A DNA stretch of 64,000 nucleotides from an uncultured Holophaga sp. (GCF_963677305.1 NZ_OY781925.1:2395501-2459500); one strand, 5' to 3'; counted from the first letter of the stretch, positions 51,347-61,455 are shown. Numbers and translations are program-made. Notes: generated by a model from the letters alone, not told the origin.

Positions 51347-54300
51347 GACTGCTGAAGCTCGAGGTGGAGAACCTCAACGCCCTCTACGGGACCCATGCGA
51401 TCGACTTCGTGGCGGACCTCCAGGAAGCCCCTCTCTTTCTCATCAGCGGCCCTACAGGGGCCGGCAAGAGCACCCTCCTCGACGCCATCTCCCTGGCCCT
51501 CTTCGGGGTCACCCCCCGCCTCCGGGACGAGGGCCCCAGGGAGTCCCGGGCGGATGTGGACCCTGCCCAGGCCCTCTCACGGGGCGCCGCCAGGGGAAGG
51601 GCCGTACTGACTTTCCGCAAAAGCAGCCCCGGTGAAGGGAGCGTCACCTACCGCGCCACCTGGGAGACATGGCGGGGGAACCGCAGGGCCCCCCGGGTCG
51701 AAGGGAGCCCCCAGGGCCCCTACCGCTGGCTGGAGAAACGGGATGCAGACACCTGGACCCGCCTGGCCACGGACTACCCCGGGGAGCAGGGCCGCGCCCG
51801 GGATCTGAACGAGGCCTTGCACTTGGCCCTGGAGGGTTTCTCCCTCCAGGATTTCACCCGCTGCATGCTGCTGGCCCAGGGAGACTTCGCCGCCTTCCTG
51901 CGGGCCACCGAGGCCGAGCGGGGCGCCATCCTGGAGCGGCTCACCCGCACCGAGAGCTACCAGCAGCTGGGGGCCCGGGCCGCCCAGCGGCTCCGGGAGG
52001 CCAAGGCGGTCGAGGAGCGGGCCAGCCAGGCGCTCGGGAACCTCCAGATCCTCGACCCCGCAGAACTGGCCGCCCTGGAGATCGAGCTCGCCCAGCGGAA
52101 AGGCGAAGCCGATGAGGCCCTGGCACGCTGCACCCTTCTCCAGGCCGGCCTCACCTGGATGGCCCAGGGCGAGCGACTGGATGAGGATCTGCAGGGGGCT
52201 CGTGGCGCCCTGGAGCAGACCCAGGAAGCCATGAGCGGGGCTGCTCCGGATTTGGAGCGCCTCCGGGCCTTCGAGGAGCTGAGGCCGGCCCTGGCACACC
52301 TGGAGAGCACCCGTGGGCAGCGCCACCAGCTGGAGGTCCTGAGCAGGGAGCAGCATGAGCGCAGCCAGGCAGCCCAAGACCGCGCCAAGGAACTCGAAGC
52401 CATTGAGACTCAAGGCAAGGAAGCTGCCGCCCGCGCCCAGGAGGCCCAGTTGGCCCTGGAAGCCCAGGAGCCCGTCCTCCAGCAGGCCCGAGAGCTGCGG
52501 CAGGCCCGCAAGAGCGCCGAAGGGGAGGCAATCAGAGCCCGGCAGAAGGTTGCAGAGGCCGGAGAGACGCTCACCGGGACGACCCGGAGCCTGGAGAAGG
52601 CCGAGGGCACCCACCTGGCGCGGGAAGCCACCCACGCCCTTGCCCAGCGCCAGCTGGCAGACGCCCCCTGGGAGGCCCTGACCGGGGCTCTGGGTGCACT
52701 GGAGACCCGTCAGAGCAGCCTGGAAACGGAACGCACCCGCCTCGCCAAGGAGCAGGCCGTACGAGAGGAACTCAGCCAAGAACTTCCAGAAATCGCGAAG
52801 CTTCACAAGGAAAACTCTGACGCCCTCAACACAGCCCGGGAACGGATGGAGACCCTCCAGGCCGAGGAGGCCGCAGCCCTGAGGGATCTGGACCTCGCCC
52901 TGGCGGGGGCACCGGATCCGGCCGAGGCCCGGCGGCGCCTGGAGCACCAGCGGGAGGAGCGGCTCCTCCGCGAGACATCCCTCGAGGGCCTGGGCCAGCA
53001 GCTTCAGGCCCTGAACCAGATCCGGGGCCAGCTCCAGGAGCGGGAGACCAGCGCCCAGGCAGCCCGGGACCTGGCCACCAGCACCCGGACCCGGGCCCAG
53101 GAAGCCGCTCAAACCCGGGGAGCCTCGGCCCTTGCGGTGCAGGATCTGGAACAACAGCTGGAGCTCATGCGCTGGGCCCGGGATCTCGCCCGGGAGCGGG
53201 GCCGCCTCCAGGCGGGCAACCCCTGCCCCCTCTGCGGCTCCGAGGCCCACCCCGCCCTGGAGGACACCGAGCAGGAACGGAAGGATCAGGCCGTGCGGGA
53301 GACCTGCACCCGCCTGGAGACCCAGCTCGCCAGGGCCCGGGAGCACCTGTCAGAAGAAGAATCCAAGGCCAGCGCCACCGAACGGGAGGCCCTGGAACTG
53401 GGTGCCAAGGCTACCGCCGAGGAGCAGCTCCTGGGGGCAGCCCGGACCCAGACCGCTGAGACAGAGTCCGCCCTGACCCGGGCCGCCTCAATCCTGGGAG
53501 TGGAGCCACAGCCTGGAGCCATTGAAGCTGCCTTTGCCGCGAGCACTTCGGCCCGCCAGAGCCTGGAGACCCAGCGGAAGCACCTGGATGACCAGGAGCT
53601 TGCTTACCACCACGCTCGCCAGGCCTTCAACCAGGCCCAACAGGAGACCCAGCACCTCGAAAGCCAGCTCCGGATGACCGCGAACCGCCTCCAGGAGCGC
53701 CGGGAGCGCCTGGCCTCCGAGGACCGCCGTCTGGCCGAGGCTGCAGAGGCCCTGGCAGCCCTGCAGGAGACCTTTGAGGCAGAGCTAGGCGCCCACGGAC
53801 TGGAGCCCGGGGCAGGCATGGAGGAGGCCCGCCGCCGGGTGGACCTCTACACCACGGCCCGCATCCAGGCTGAGACGGCCCAGCGCGAGCTGGAGGCCGC
53901 TCACCACGCCCTGGAGCTGGCTGGCCAAGCCCACCAGGGAGCGCTGGAAGCCCACCAGAGTGCCCAGGAGGCGGCCAGTCGCCGGGAGGAGGCTCTTGCT
54001 GAGGCCAGGAAGGCAGTGGAGGCCTGCCTCTCAGGGGCGGATCCCGAGCCCATCCACCAGACCCTGAAGCGGGAGCGGGACGAGACGCAGCATCGCCACG
54101 AAGCGCTCCGCCAGAGCTACCAGACGACCCGCGATGCCCATGTCGCCGCCCAGAAGGCCCTGGAGGAGACCGAAGGGCGCCTGGGCAGGGCCCGATCAAG
54201 CCTGGAGGAGGCCGAAAACCGTCTCACGGATCTGCTCCAGCCCATCGGAGAGGAGGCCACCCTGGAGGCCCGGGCCCTCAGCCCGGAGGAGGCTGCTTCC

Positions 54301-55122
54301 CTGAGCCAGCGCCGCAAGGGGCTGGAGGAGGCCCTGAAGCGCGCCAGCACCACCCTGGAGACCCTCCAGAAGCAGTCGGCTGGCCACGCCGCCCAGCGTC
54401 CCCAGGGCCTGGATCCCACCCAGGAGCGGAGCGCCCTGGAGGCGTACCTGGAGGAGAGCCGGGAAGCCCAACGCCGGGCAAGCGAAGCGGCAGGGGGACT
54501 CCAGGCCCAGATGAAGGCCCAGGAGGAGGCCCGGTTCCGCCTAGCGGAGGGTCTGGAGAGCCTCCGCCAGGCTCAGACGGAACTCTCCCTCTGGACCCGG
54601 ATGAACAAGCTCATCGGCACCAACGAAGGCGAAGCCTTCCGGCGCTTCGCCCAGGTCCTGAACCTGAGGGACCTCCTGGCCAAGGCCAATGCCCGCCTGG
54701 AAAAACTGCGTCCCCGGTACCGCCTGGTACCGGCCACCGGAGGCGACGGGGCCGAACGTCTGGCCTTCGCCGTCGAAGACGCCGCCCACGCGGGTGAAGT
54801 CCGTCCCGTGGGCACCCTCAGTGGCGGCGAGACCTTCCTGGTCTCCCTCTCCCTGGCCCTCGCTCTGGCGGACTACCGCACGGTACGCATGCCCATCGAA
54901 ACCCTCCTGCTGGACGAGGGCTTCGGCACCCTGGATCCCCGGACCCTGGCGGATGTGCTGGGCACCCTGGGCACCCTCACCAGCCAGGGCACCCAGGTGG
55001 GCCTCATCAGTCATGTCGAGCTGATGGCTGAGAAGATCCCCGCCCGGATCCGCGTGGAACCGGTGGCCCCGGGACGTTCCCGGGTCCGGGTGGAAACGGA
55101 TCAGATCCCGGGCACCCGGTGA
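51343..55122 (+). CDS. sbcC: Exonuclease SbcCD subunit C (Rad50-like ATPase)
   Basis: 1259 residues. Walker A GPTGAGKS is at 36-43, the zinc hook CPLC at C628/C631 in the middle of two long coiled coils, the signature LSGGETFLVSLSLALALAD and Walker B LLLDEGFGTLD near the C-terminus. It is larger than E. coli SbcC (about 1050). The coiled coils are very rich in Ala, Glu, Arg and Gln. It forms an M2R2 complex with SbcD. It is transcribed with sbcD. Confidence 0.95.
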   Translation: MRLLKLEVENLNALYGTHAIDFVADLQEAPLFLISGPTGAGKSTLLDAISLALFGVTPRLRDEGPRESRADVDPAQALSRGAARGRAVLTFRKSSPGEGSVTYRATWETWRGNRRAPRVEGSPQGPYRWLEKRDADTWTRLATDYPGEQGRARDLNEALHLALEGFSLQDFTRCMLLAQGDFAAFLRATEAERGAILERLTRTESYQQLGARAAQRLREAKAVEERASQALGNLQILDPAELAALEIELAQRKGEADEALARCTLLQAGLTWMAQGERLDEDLQGARGALEQTQEAMSGAAPDLERLRAFEELRPALAHLESTRGQRHQLEVLSREQHERSQAAQDRAKELEAIETQGKEAAARAQEAQLALEAQEPVLQQARELRQARKSAEGEAIRARQKVAEAGETLTGTTRSLEKAEGTHLAREATHALAQRQLADAPWEALTGALGALETRQSSLETERTRLAKEQAVREELSQELPEIAKLHKENSDALNTARERMETLQAEEAAALRDLDLALAGAPDPAEARRRLEHQREERLLRETSLEGLGQQLQALNQIRGQLQERETSAQAARDLATSTRTRAQEAAQTRGASALAVQDLEQQLELMRWARDLARERGRLQAGNPCPLCGSEAHPALEDTEQERKDQAVRETCTRLETQLARAREHLSEEESKASATEREALELGAKATAEEQLLGAARTQTAETESALTRAASILGVEPQPGAIEAAFAASTSARQSLETQRKHLDDQELAYHHARQAFNQAQQETQHLESQLRMTANRLQERRERLASEDRRLAEAAEALAALQETFEAELGAHGLEPGAGMEEARRRVDLYTTARIQAETAQRELEAAHHALELAGQAHQGALEAHQSAQEAASRREEALAEARKAVEACLSGADPEPIHQTLKRERDETQHRHEALRQSYQTTRDAHVAAQKALEETEGRLGRARSSLEEAENRLTDLLQPIGEEATLEARALSPEEAASLSQRRKGLEEALKRASTTLETLQKQSAGHAAQRPQGLDPTQERSALEAYLEESREAQRRASEAAGGLQAQMKAQEEARFRLAEGLESLRQAQTELSLWTRMNKLIGTNEGEAFRRFAQVLNLRDLLAKANARLEKLRPRYRLVPATGGDGAERLAFAVEDAAHAGEVRPVGTLSGGETFLVSLSLALALADYRTVRMPIETLLLDEGFGTLDPRTLADVLGTLGTLTSQGTQVGLISHVELMAEKIPARIRVEPVAPGRSRVRVETDQIPGTR

Positions 55123-55220
55123 AGCAGCTTCGCGCCTAGGTATAGCCACTTGTCAGCGCGGCCGCCTCCCCCCAACCCAGCGCTCCGGCAACCGGGAGGG
55201 GGAAATCCAAGCTGTTCCGC

Positions 55221-56465
55221 CTACCGGGGCAGCCGCTCCGCCACGCCGTCCAGGGGCCACTCCTCCTGGGTCCCGGCGGCCAGATCCTTGACCGTAATGA
55301 CGCCCTTCTCCAGCTCGCCGTCCCCCAGGAGCAGAGCCAGTCCGGCGCCCAGGCGATTGGCGCTCGTCATGCCCTTCTTGAGGTTGGCGTTGCGGGTCTC
55401 CAGGACCACCCGGCACCCCAGGCTCCACCAGTCCCGGGCCAGTTCGAAGGCCTTGAGGGTGGCGGCATCACCCAGGGGGATCAGAACAGCTGGGGCTGCG
55501 ACGGGGGCGTCCCCGTGGATGGCCTGCATGAGGATGGCCAGGCGGTCCAGGCCAATGGCCCAGCCGAAGCCCGGGGTCTCGGGCCCGCCCAGCTGCTTCA
55601 CCAGGCCATCGTAGCGACCGCCGCCCAGCAGGGCCGACTGGGCGCCCAGATCACTGCTCAGCACCTCGAAGGCGGTGCGGGTGTAGTAGTCCAGGCCCCG
55701 CACCAGACGGGGGTTCTCGCTGAAAGGGATTTCCAGGGCTGTCAGGAGCTGCTTGAGCCGCTCGTGGTGGACCCGCGAGGCCTCGTCCAGGTGATCGGTG
55801 ATGAGGGGATGGCCCTCCAGGGCCTTCTGGCAGCCCGGCACCTTGCAGTCCAGCACCCGCAGGGGGTTCTCCTGGATGCGGCGGTGGCAGTCGGCGCAGA
55901 ACTGCTCCTGGCGGGCCTCGAAGAAGCTCCGGATGGCGGCATGGAAGGCGGGGCGGCTCTCGGGGGTGCCCACCGAGTTGATGGAGAGCTCCAGGTGCCT
56001 GAGGCCCAGTCCCTTCAGGAAGGAGAAGAGGAGCAGGAGGCTCTCGGCCTCGCTCTCGGGGGTGGAGACCCCGAAGCACTCGGCGCCGATCTGCCAGAAC
56101 TGCCGGTAGCGGCCCGCCTGCATGCGTTCGTAGCGGAACTGCGGCCCCACATAGAAGAGGCGGCAGGGGTCGTTGTTGATCAGGAACTTGTGCTGGATGG
56201 CGGCGCGCACCACCCCGGCGGTGTTCTCGGGGCGCATGACCACATGGCGGTTACCCTTGTCCATGAAGTCGTACATCTCTTTGTGGACGATGTCGCTGCT
56301 CTCGCCCACACTGCGCTTGAAGACCTCGATCTCCTCCAGGATGGGCGTGCGGATCTCCTCATAGCCATGGGCGTGGAAGCACTTCCGGGCCTTTTCCTCG
56401 ATATGCTGGAACCAGCGCACATCGTTGCCAAACAAGTCTCGCGTGCCTTTGACGGATTGAGCCAT
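55221..56465 (-). CDS. hisS: Histidyl-tRNA synthetase
   Basis: 414 residues, class II aminoacyl-tRNA synthetase. Motif 1 is near the N-terminus, motif 2 in RLFYVGPQFRYERMQAGRYR, histidine-specific loops in VRGLDYYTRTAFEVL, motif 3 in GFGWAIGLDRL, and the anticodon-binding domain at the C-terminus. It attaches histidine to tRNA-His. The ATG is only two bases from the divergent amidase start. Its ribosome site GGGAG therefore lies within the amidase coding region. Confidence 0.96.
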   Translation of the reverse strand: MAQSVKGTRDLFGNDVRWFQHIEEKARKCFHAHGYEEIRTPILEEIEVFKRSVGESSDIVHKEMYDFMDKGNRHVVMRPENTAGVVRAAIQHKFLINNDPCRLFYVGPQFRYERMQAGRYRQFWQIGAECFGVSTPESEAESLLLLFSFLKGLGLRHLELSINSVGTPESRPAFHAAIRSFFEARQEQFCADCHRRIQENPLRVLDCKVPGCQKALEGHPLITDHLDEASRVHHERLKQLLTALEIPFSENPRLVRGLDYYTRTAFEVLSSDLGAQSALLGGGRYDGLVKQLGGPETPGFGWAIGLDRLAILMQAIHGDAPVAAPAVLIPLGDAATLKAFELARDWWSLGCRVVLETRNANLKKGMTSANRLGAGLALLLGDGELEKGVITVKDLAAGTQEEWPLDGVAERLPR

Positions 56466-56467
56466 CT

Positions 56468-57283
56468 GTGAAACTCCCAGGGATCCTCATCACCCTTCTA
56501 TTCAGCCTACTGGCTTGGGCCGATTCCCCCAAGCACCCTGCCCCGTCCAGGTTGGTGGTGGCCCTGGATGCGGGACATGGCGGAGAGGATGTCGGGGCCG
56601 AGGGACCCGGTGACCTGGTGGAGAAGGATGTCGCCCTGGGTCTGGTCAAGGCGCTCCAGACACGCCTGGAGAAGGCCGGTTTCAAGGTGGTCCTCACGCG
56701 CTCGGAGGATGTCTTCATCCCCCTGGTGGACCGGGCCCAAAAGGCGAACGAGGCCGGGGCCGACGTCTTCCTCAGCCTCCACCTCAACGCCTCTAAGGCC
56801 AAGGGCGCCCGGGGCAGCGAGGTCTATTTCCTGAGTCTGCACCAGGGCGACGCCGATGCCGCGGCCATCGCGGCCCAGGAGAATGCCGGAGAGAGACCTG
56901 CCGCGCCGGGGGATGTGGTGGCCGGGATCCTGGACGACCTGGCCCAGAAGGCCTACCTGCAGGATTCGGAACGGCTCGCCGTGGCCATCCAGAACCAGCT
57001 GAACCAAGTGGGCAACATCAAGCAGCGGGGCGTGAAGCAGGCCCCCTTCGCCGTCCTTCGCCGGGCGGCCATGCCCGCAGCACTCGTAGAGGCAGCCTTC
57101 ATCTCCAACCCCCGGGAGGCCAGAAAGCTCCAGGACCCAGTCTTCGTGGGGCACCTCGCCGACGCCATCACCACCGGCATCCGGCGCTTCCTGGCCCCGG
57201 GCCGCCCGCGGGTGCAGCGGAAGGCCATCCCCGCCGAGCCTGCCCCCCTTCAGGGCCCTCAGTCGAGAAGCTCCAGGCGATAG
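56468..57283 (+). CDS. N-acetylmuramoyl-L-alanine amidase (AmiC-like)
   Basis: 271 residues. A signal peptide (LPGILITLLFSLLAWA) leads to an Amidase_3 domain with zinc ligands H37 (DAGHGG), E52, H105 (SLHLNAS) and catalytic E208 (VEAAFISN). It cuts peptide side chains from peptidoglycan, usually during cell separation. The GTG at 56468 is supported by the signal peptide, although no good ribosome site precedes it, and it lies two bases from the hisS start. The C-terminal tail is basic and Pro-rich. Confidence 0.9.
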   Translation: MKLPGILITLLFSLLAWADSPKHPAPSRLVVALDAGHGGEDVGAEGPGDLVEKDVALGLVKALQTRLEKAGFKVVLTRSEDVFIPLVDRAQKANEAGADVFLSLHLNASKAKGARGSEVYFLSLHQGDADAAAIAAQENAGERPAAPGDVVAGILDDLAQKAYLQDSERLAVAIQNQLNQVGNIKQRGVKQAPFAVLRRAAMPAALVEAAFISNPREARKLQDPVFVGHLADAITTGIRRFLAPGRPRVQRKAIPAEPAPLQGPQSRSSRR

Positions 57284-57777
57284 TCAGTCCCCACCAGGAC
57301 GCAGCCGGGATGGGTGGTCACGGTGGAGAGGTTCAGAGTAATCTTCACCTGCGTCCGAAGACCGCCCTCATCTTCCAGGCGATCCGTGATTACCCGGGCG
57401 AACATGACTTTGGTCCCGGAGCGGTAGGACTCCGGCAGGTGGAGCTCCCGGGCCATGCGATCCGGATCCACCCCCGGCAGGATCGCCAGGATCCCTGAAC
57501 CCGCCAGGGCGATCCGGTCAGTCCGGTGACCGAAAACCTCGATGGGGGAAGGCAGACGGTATTCCTCCATGAACGGATTCCCGTTCTCCAGCTTCCGGAT
57601 GCCCAGGCGCTTCCTCAGCGCCGGGTCCTGGAGTATCCCCGCCTGGGTGTGGTAATCCGCAACCGCGCGCCCTTTGCCTTCAATGAGGCAGGCCAGATCC
57701 TTCATGAGCGGGGAGGCCGTCCGGGCACCCAGGGGGAGCACCATCAGGAGGGCGAGAGGGGCCGGGCGGATACTCAT
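57259..57777 (-). CDS. Exported protein of unknown function
   Basis: 172 residues. A signal peptide is likely (PLALLMVLPLGARTA). The rest is a mixed alpha/beta pattern with KVMFARVITDRLEDEGG. I do not recognise it. It is last in a kdsA-bioW transcript, 31 bases after bioW, and its 3' end overlaps the amidase gene by 25 bases on the other strand. Codon use agrees with a real gene, since the high-G+C third-position bias is kept. Confidence 0.7.
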   Translation of the reverse strand: MSIRPAPLALLMVLPLGARTASPLMKDLACLIEGKGRAVADYHTQAGILQDPALRKRLGIRKLENGNPFMEEYRLPSPIEVFGHRTDRIALAGSGILAILPGVDPDRMARELHLPESYRSGTKVMFARVITDRLEDEGGLRTQVKITLNLSTVTTHPGCVLVGTDYRLELLD

Positions 57778-57808
57778 GAGCTATTATTACACGAATTCCT
57801 GCGTGGCC

Positions 57809-58537
57809 TCAAAACACTGGCTCATCCTGCGAATCCAGGAGAAGTACAGGCCGCTCCTGGAGGAAGCGGATGCAGTCCCCCACCTCGGCCTGTTTGCCAT
57901 CAAAGAGGAAGAGCCGACCTCCGTTGGCGTCCCCCGGCTCCTTCAAACGAGTGATGCGGATGTAGCCCTGCCGGGGCGAGGCGAAGTATCCGGTGACATA
58001 GTCCGGGTCGTCGGAGATGCAGAGCTCACCCACGATCCCCGGGGCAGCGGCCACCTTGGTGGCCAGGGCCAGAGCCTCCCGGAAGTGCTGCTTGCCCTCA
58101 GACAGGCTTCCCCCTCCGGCGTAGTCCATGTAGGTGGCCCGCACGCCCCGCGCCGGGTCGGGCTCCAGGCGCCGGAGGCTTTGCACATCCAGGAGCATGG
58201 CCCCGCGCATGCCGTAGCTCTCGGGGAAGCGCGCCAGGATCTCCGGGGCCCGGGCAAGGCCCTCAGCGTCCAGAAGGGTCCGGAGGACCCGGTGGCCCTC
58301 CTCTGGTGTGGCCACCTCCACGGTCCGCACCGGGAGGGGCGGAAGCCTGAGCAGGTCGGATTCGCGGAGCCGCTCGATCTTGAGATGGATGCGGTCGGGA
58401 TCCCCTTTGGTGTGGGTAAGGGCCCGCCGCACCAAGGCCGAGACCGTGGGTTCCAGCTCCTCCCGGGTGAGGATGCGCTCCGCGCCGGAGACATGCCGAT
58501 CCTCCTCGGCGGCCCGCATCTTCACGCTGTATAGCAC
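57809..58537 (-). CDS. bioW: 6-carboxyhexanoate-CoA ligase (BioW)
   Basis: 242 residues. The family pattern is clear: YSVKMRAAEEDRHVSGAER at the N-terminus, MRGAMLLDV and RLEPDPARGVRATYMDY in the middle. BioW makes pimeloyl-CoA from pimelate, CoA and ATP for biotin synthesis. The exact start is uncertain (GTG 58537 or TTG 58540); both lie right after the kdsA stop and lack a strong ribosome site, so coupling is likely. No bioF, bioA, bioD or bioB is near. Presence implies that pimelate is taken up or made by another route. Confidence 0.9.
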   Translation of the reverse strand: MLYSVKMRAAEEDRHVSGAERILTREELEPTVSALVRRALTHTKGDPDRIHLKIERLRESDLLRLPPLPVRTVEVATPEEGHRVLRTLLDAEGLARAPEILARFPESYGMRGAMLLDVQSLRRLEPDPARGVRATYMDYAGGGSLSEGKQHFREALALATKVAAAPGIVGELCISDDPDYVTGYFASPRQGYIRITRLKEPGDANGGRLFLFDGKQAEVGDCIRFLQERPVLLLDSQDEPVF

Positions 58538-58542
58538 CAAGG

Positions 58543-59373
58543 TTAGCGGCCCGCCCCGTCGGCCAGGGCAGCGGCCCGGCTGACCCGCCAGATCGGCAGG
58601 AGCTGATCCAGGAGGGCCCCGAAGTCCTCCAGGCGGATGGCGTTGGGGCCGTCGCTCAGGGCCCTGGAGGGCTCCTCGTGGACCTCGAAGAAGAAGCCGT
58701 CCACCACCGTGGCCGCAGCCCGGGCCAGGGTGGGGATCATCTCCCGGGCGCCCCCGGTGGAGCTGCCCAGGGCCCCAGGCTTCTGGACGCTGTGGGTGGC
58801 GTCGAAGATCACCGGGGCCCCTGTCTTCCGGAGGTGGGGGAAGCCCTGGAAATCGACCACCAGGTTGCCGTAGCCGAAGGTGGTACCCCGCTCGGTGACC
58901 CAGACGGGACCGGCTCCCTCCACGCTCCGCAGCTTCTCCACGGCGTTCTTCATGTCCCAGGGCGCCAGGAACTGGCCCTTCTTGACGTTGACGGGACGGC
59001 CTGTGGCGGCGGCAGCCACCAGCAGATCCGTCTGGCGGCAGAGGAAAGCCGGAATCTGGAGCACATCGACGGAGGCCGCCACCTGGGCGCACTGCTCGGA
59101 CTCGTGGACATCCGTGAGGACGGGCACCCCCAGATGCTGCCGGACCTCAGCCAGGATGGACAACCCCTCCTCCATACTCACCCCCCGGTAGCTGGAGAGG
59201 GAAGTCCGGTTGGCCTTGTCGAAGCTGGCCTTGAAGATGAAGGGGATCCCGCGGGACTCCGTGATGTCCACCAGGCGCTCCGCCAGGAAGAGGGTATGCT
59301 CCCTCGACTCGATCACGCAGGGACCGGCGATGAGGAAGAAGCTCTGATCGGTGTGGGGGGTGTGGAAATCCAT
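58543..59373 (-). CDS. kdsA: 3-deoxy-8-phosphooctulonate synthase
   Basis: 276 residues of the DAHP/KDO8P synthase barrel. It condenses phosphoenolpyruvate with arabinose 5-phosphate for KDO in lipopolysaccharide. Motifs include [23 protein letters not shown] and [10 protein letters not shown]19 in AGPCVIES is the metal-ligand cysteine of the metal-dependent class (Aquifex type); E. coli has Asn there. It begins a kdsA-bioW transcript. Its presence supports a Gram-negative envelope. Confidence 0.96.
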   Translation of the reverse strand: MDFHTPHTDQSFFLIAGPCVIESREHTLFLAERLVDITESRGIPFIFKASFDKANRTSLSSYRGVSMEEGLSILAEVRQHLGVPVLTDVHESEQCAQVAASVDVLQIPAFLCRQTDLLVAAAATGRPVNVKKGQFLAPWDMKNAVEKLRSVEGAGPVWVTERGTTFGYGNLVVDFQGFPHLRKTGAPVIFDATHSVQKPGALGSSTGGAREMIPTLARAAATVVDGFFFEVHEEPSRALSDGPNAIRLEDFGALLDQLLPIWRVSRAAALADGAGR

Positions 59374-59480
59374 GGACAGACCTCGAGCCCTCCAGTCTAG
59401 TCCACCTGCGGGCTCCCGGTCTTCACAGAGGGGTGATCAGAACGCTGCCATCCGTGTGAAAATGCTTTCCGGAAGCAAGC

Positions 59481-59984
59481 ATGTCGAAACCCCTTCTCAA
59501 CGATGAACTGAACCGGCGCCTGGTGGCGGCACTCCTGAAGGAGGGGCGCCTGAGCCATGCGGTCCTGGCCTCCCGGCTCGGAATCAGCCGCCCCACCCTG
59601 ATCGAGCGGGTCAAGCGACTGGAGACCGAGGGCCTCATCGAGGGCTACTGCGCCCGGATCAGCCCGGCCTCCGTGGGAAAGCCGCTGGTGACCTATGTGA
59701 ACCTGCGCTATGACGAGGCGGCGGATGCCGCGGCCGAGCTGCCCTTCCTCCAGGCCCTGGAGCAGGAGCCGGATGTCCTGGAGGCCCATGCCATCACCGG
59801 GGACTGGCAGCTGATGGTCAAGCTGGTGGCGGACTCCCCCGCCGGGCTGCAGGAGCGCCTGCGCAGGATCCGCAGCCTGGGCCCCTCCGTCGAGACCGAC
59901 ACGACCCTGGTCCTCCAGACCCTTTTCGCCAAGGCGGGCCCCGTTCCCGCCGAACCCACCGGGAGCAAGGCCCGGAAGAAGTGA
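59481..59984 (+). CDS. Lrp/AsnC family transcriptional regulator
   Basis: 167 residues. The N-terminal winged helix-turn-helix has LASRLGISRPTLIERVKRLETEGLI; the C-terminal RAM domain has VLEAHAITGDWQLMVKL, which binds amino acids in the family. GGAAG precedes the ATG. It overlaps the exporter gene (GTGA), so it probably regulates it in response to an amino acid. Confidence 0.9.
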   Translation: MSKPLLNDELNRRLVAALLKEGRLSHAVLASRLGISRPTLIERVKRLETEGLIEGYCARISPASVGKPLVTYVNLRYDEAADAAAELPFLQALEQEPDVLEAHAITGDWQLMVKLVADSPAGLQERLRRIRSLGPSVETDTTLVLQTLFAKAGPVPAEPTGSKARKK

Positions 59985-60835
59985 GGGAGCATCCGGCCAG
60001 AGCCTGGACGGCATACGGCATCTGCGCCGTAGTCTGGGGCTCCACCTACTTCGCCATCGCCCTGGCTGTGAAGTCCTTCACCCCCTTCGGCATGGTCTCC
60101 GCCCGATTCATCCTGGGTGGGCTCATCGCCCTTGGCGCCAGCCGCCTCCGCCGGGAGGACTGGCCCCTGCGGCACGACCTCCCTCACCTGGTGCTCCAGG
60201 GCATCCTGCTCCTGGGACTCTCCAACGCTCTGGTCTCCTGGGCCGAAACCCGTGTGCCCAGCGGCCTCACGGCGATCATCTGCTCCTCCACCCCCATCTT
60301 CTACGCCCTCATGGGTCGCGAGCGCATCGGCCCCAGGACCTGGGTGGGCCTGGGCCTGGGCCTGGCCGGGGTGGCATTGCTCTGCTTCCGACCGGGGCAG
60401 CACTTGGACCCCTTGGGGATCCTGGCCATTCTGGCCGGGGTCTACCTTTGGGCCTACGGAACGCTCCACGGGAGGCGCCATGTCAAGGGCCAGGGGCTCT
60501 TCGGGCAGGTCTCGGTGCAGATGCTGGCCGGCGGGGTGACCGGCGTGATCTTCGCCTTCCTCACGGGGGGATTCACCCACCAGCCCGTCACCTGGAGCGC
60601 AGGACTGGCGGTGGCCTACCTGATGGTCTTCGGCAGCCTGGTGGCCTTCAGCGCCTACGCCTACCTCTCCCGGGTCTGGCCCCCCACCCGCATGGGGACC
60701 TACAACTACCTCAACCCCCTCGTGGCGGTGGCCCTGGGCTCGGTCTTCCTCCATGAGCCCTTTGGTGCCCGCACCGTTTTGGGCATGGCCATCATTCTGG
60801 GTGGCGTGGCCCTGGTCCAACCGGGCGGGAAGTGA
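59981..60835 (+). CDS. DMT superfamily (EamA/RhaT) transporter
   Basis: 284 residues with about ten hydrophobic segments in two EamA repeats: VVWGSTYFAIALAVKSFTP opens the first, and YLNPLVAVALGSVFLHEPFG closes the second, both typical. Such proteins export amino acids or other metabolites. The GTG start overlaps the Lrp regulator stop. The pair resembles known Lrp-EamA export modules. Confidence 0.88.
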   Translation: MREHPARAWTAYGICAVVWGSTYFAIALAVKSFTPFGMVSARFILGGLIALGASRLRREDWPLRHDLPHLVLQGILLLGLSNALVSWAETRVPSGLTAIICSSTPIFYALMGRERIGPRTWVGLGLGLAGVALLCFRPGQHLDPLGILAILAGVYLWAYGTLHGRRHVKGQGLFGQVSVQMLAGGVTGVIFAFLTGGFTHQPVTWSAGLAVAYLMVFGSLVAFSAYAYLSRVWPPTRMGTYNYLNPLVAVALGSVFLHEPFGARTVLGMAIILGGVALVQPGGK

Positions 60836-60897
60836 CCCCCCGCATTGAAGTGCCTTCACTTTCCCTCTTACTCTGATGTGCACCTGGAGGCACTGCC

Positions 60898-61455
60898 ATG
60901 AACGAAGCGATCAAGACCATCCTCAACCGCCGCAGCACCCGGGCCTTCACCCCCCAGCAGATCGCCGATGGGGACCTGGACGCCCTGCTGCAGGCCGCGT
61001 GCTTCGCACCCAGCGGCATGAACCGCCAGCCCTGGCACTTCATCGCCATCCAGTCCCCCGAGCTCATGCTCCAGGTCAACGAGGCCTGCCGCCACATCCT
61101 GTTGGGCTCCGGCAACAAGGTCATGGAGGAGCGGGCACGCCACACCGAGTTCAGCGTCTGCTACAAGGCTCCCACGCTCATCCTGGTCGCGGTGGACGAG
61201 CAGGCCCACACCGGCACCCGGGACGGTTCCGCCGCCCTTCAGAACATCCTCCTGGCGGCCGAGGCCCTGAACCTCGGCTCGTGCTGGATCCATGCCGTCA
61301 GCGAGCTCTTCAGGGGGGGAGCCCATGAAGAGCTGAGCCGAAGCCTGGGCATCCCCACCGGATACACTGTGGTGGGAGGCGCCGCCATCGGCTACAAGGC
61401 CGCCGAGCCCAAGGCCGCCCCCCGCCGCGAGAACACCATCACCATCCACCGTTAG
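60898..61455 (+). CDS. Nitroreductase family flavoprotein
   Basis: 185 residues. FMN-binding N-terminus LNRRSTRAFTPQQI and APSGMNRQPWHF are family marks, with QNILLAAEALNLGSCWI in the core. It reduces nitro groups, quinones or flavins with NAD(P)H; the physiological substrate is unknown. It lies 15 bases before trxB in the same direction, so the two are probably co-transcribed. Confidence 0.9.
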   Translation: MNEAIKTILNRRSTRAFTPQQIADGDLDALLQAACFAPSGMNRQPWHFIAIQSPELMLQVNEACRHILLGSGNKVMEERARHTEFSVCYKAPTLILVAVDEQAHTGTRDGSAALQNILLAAEALNLGSCWIHAVSELFRGGAHEELSRSLGIPTGYTVVGGAAIGYKAAEPKAAPRRENTITIHR

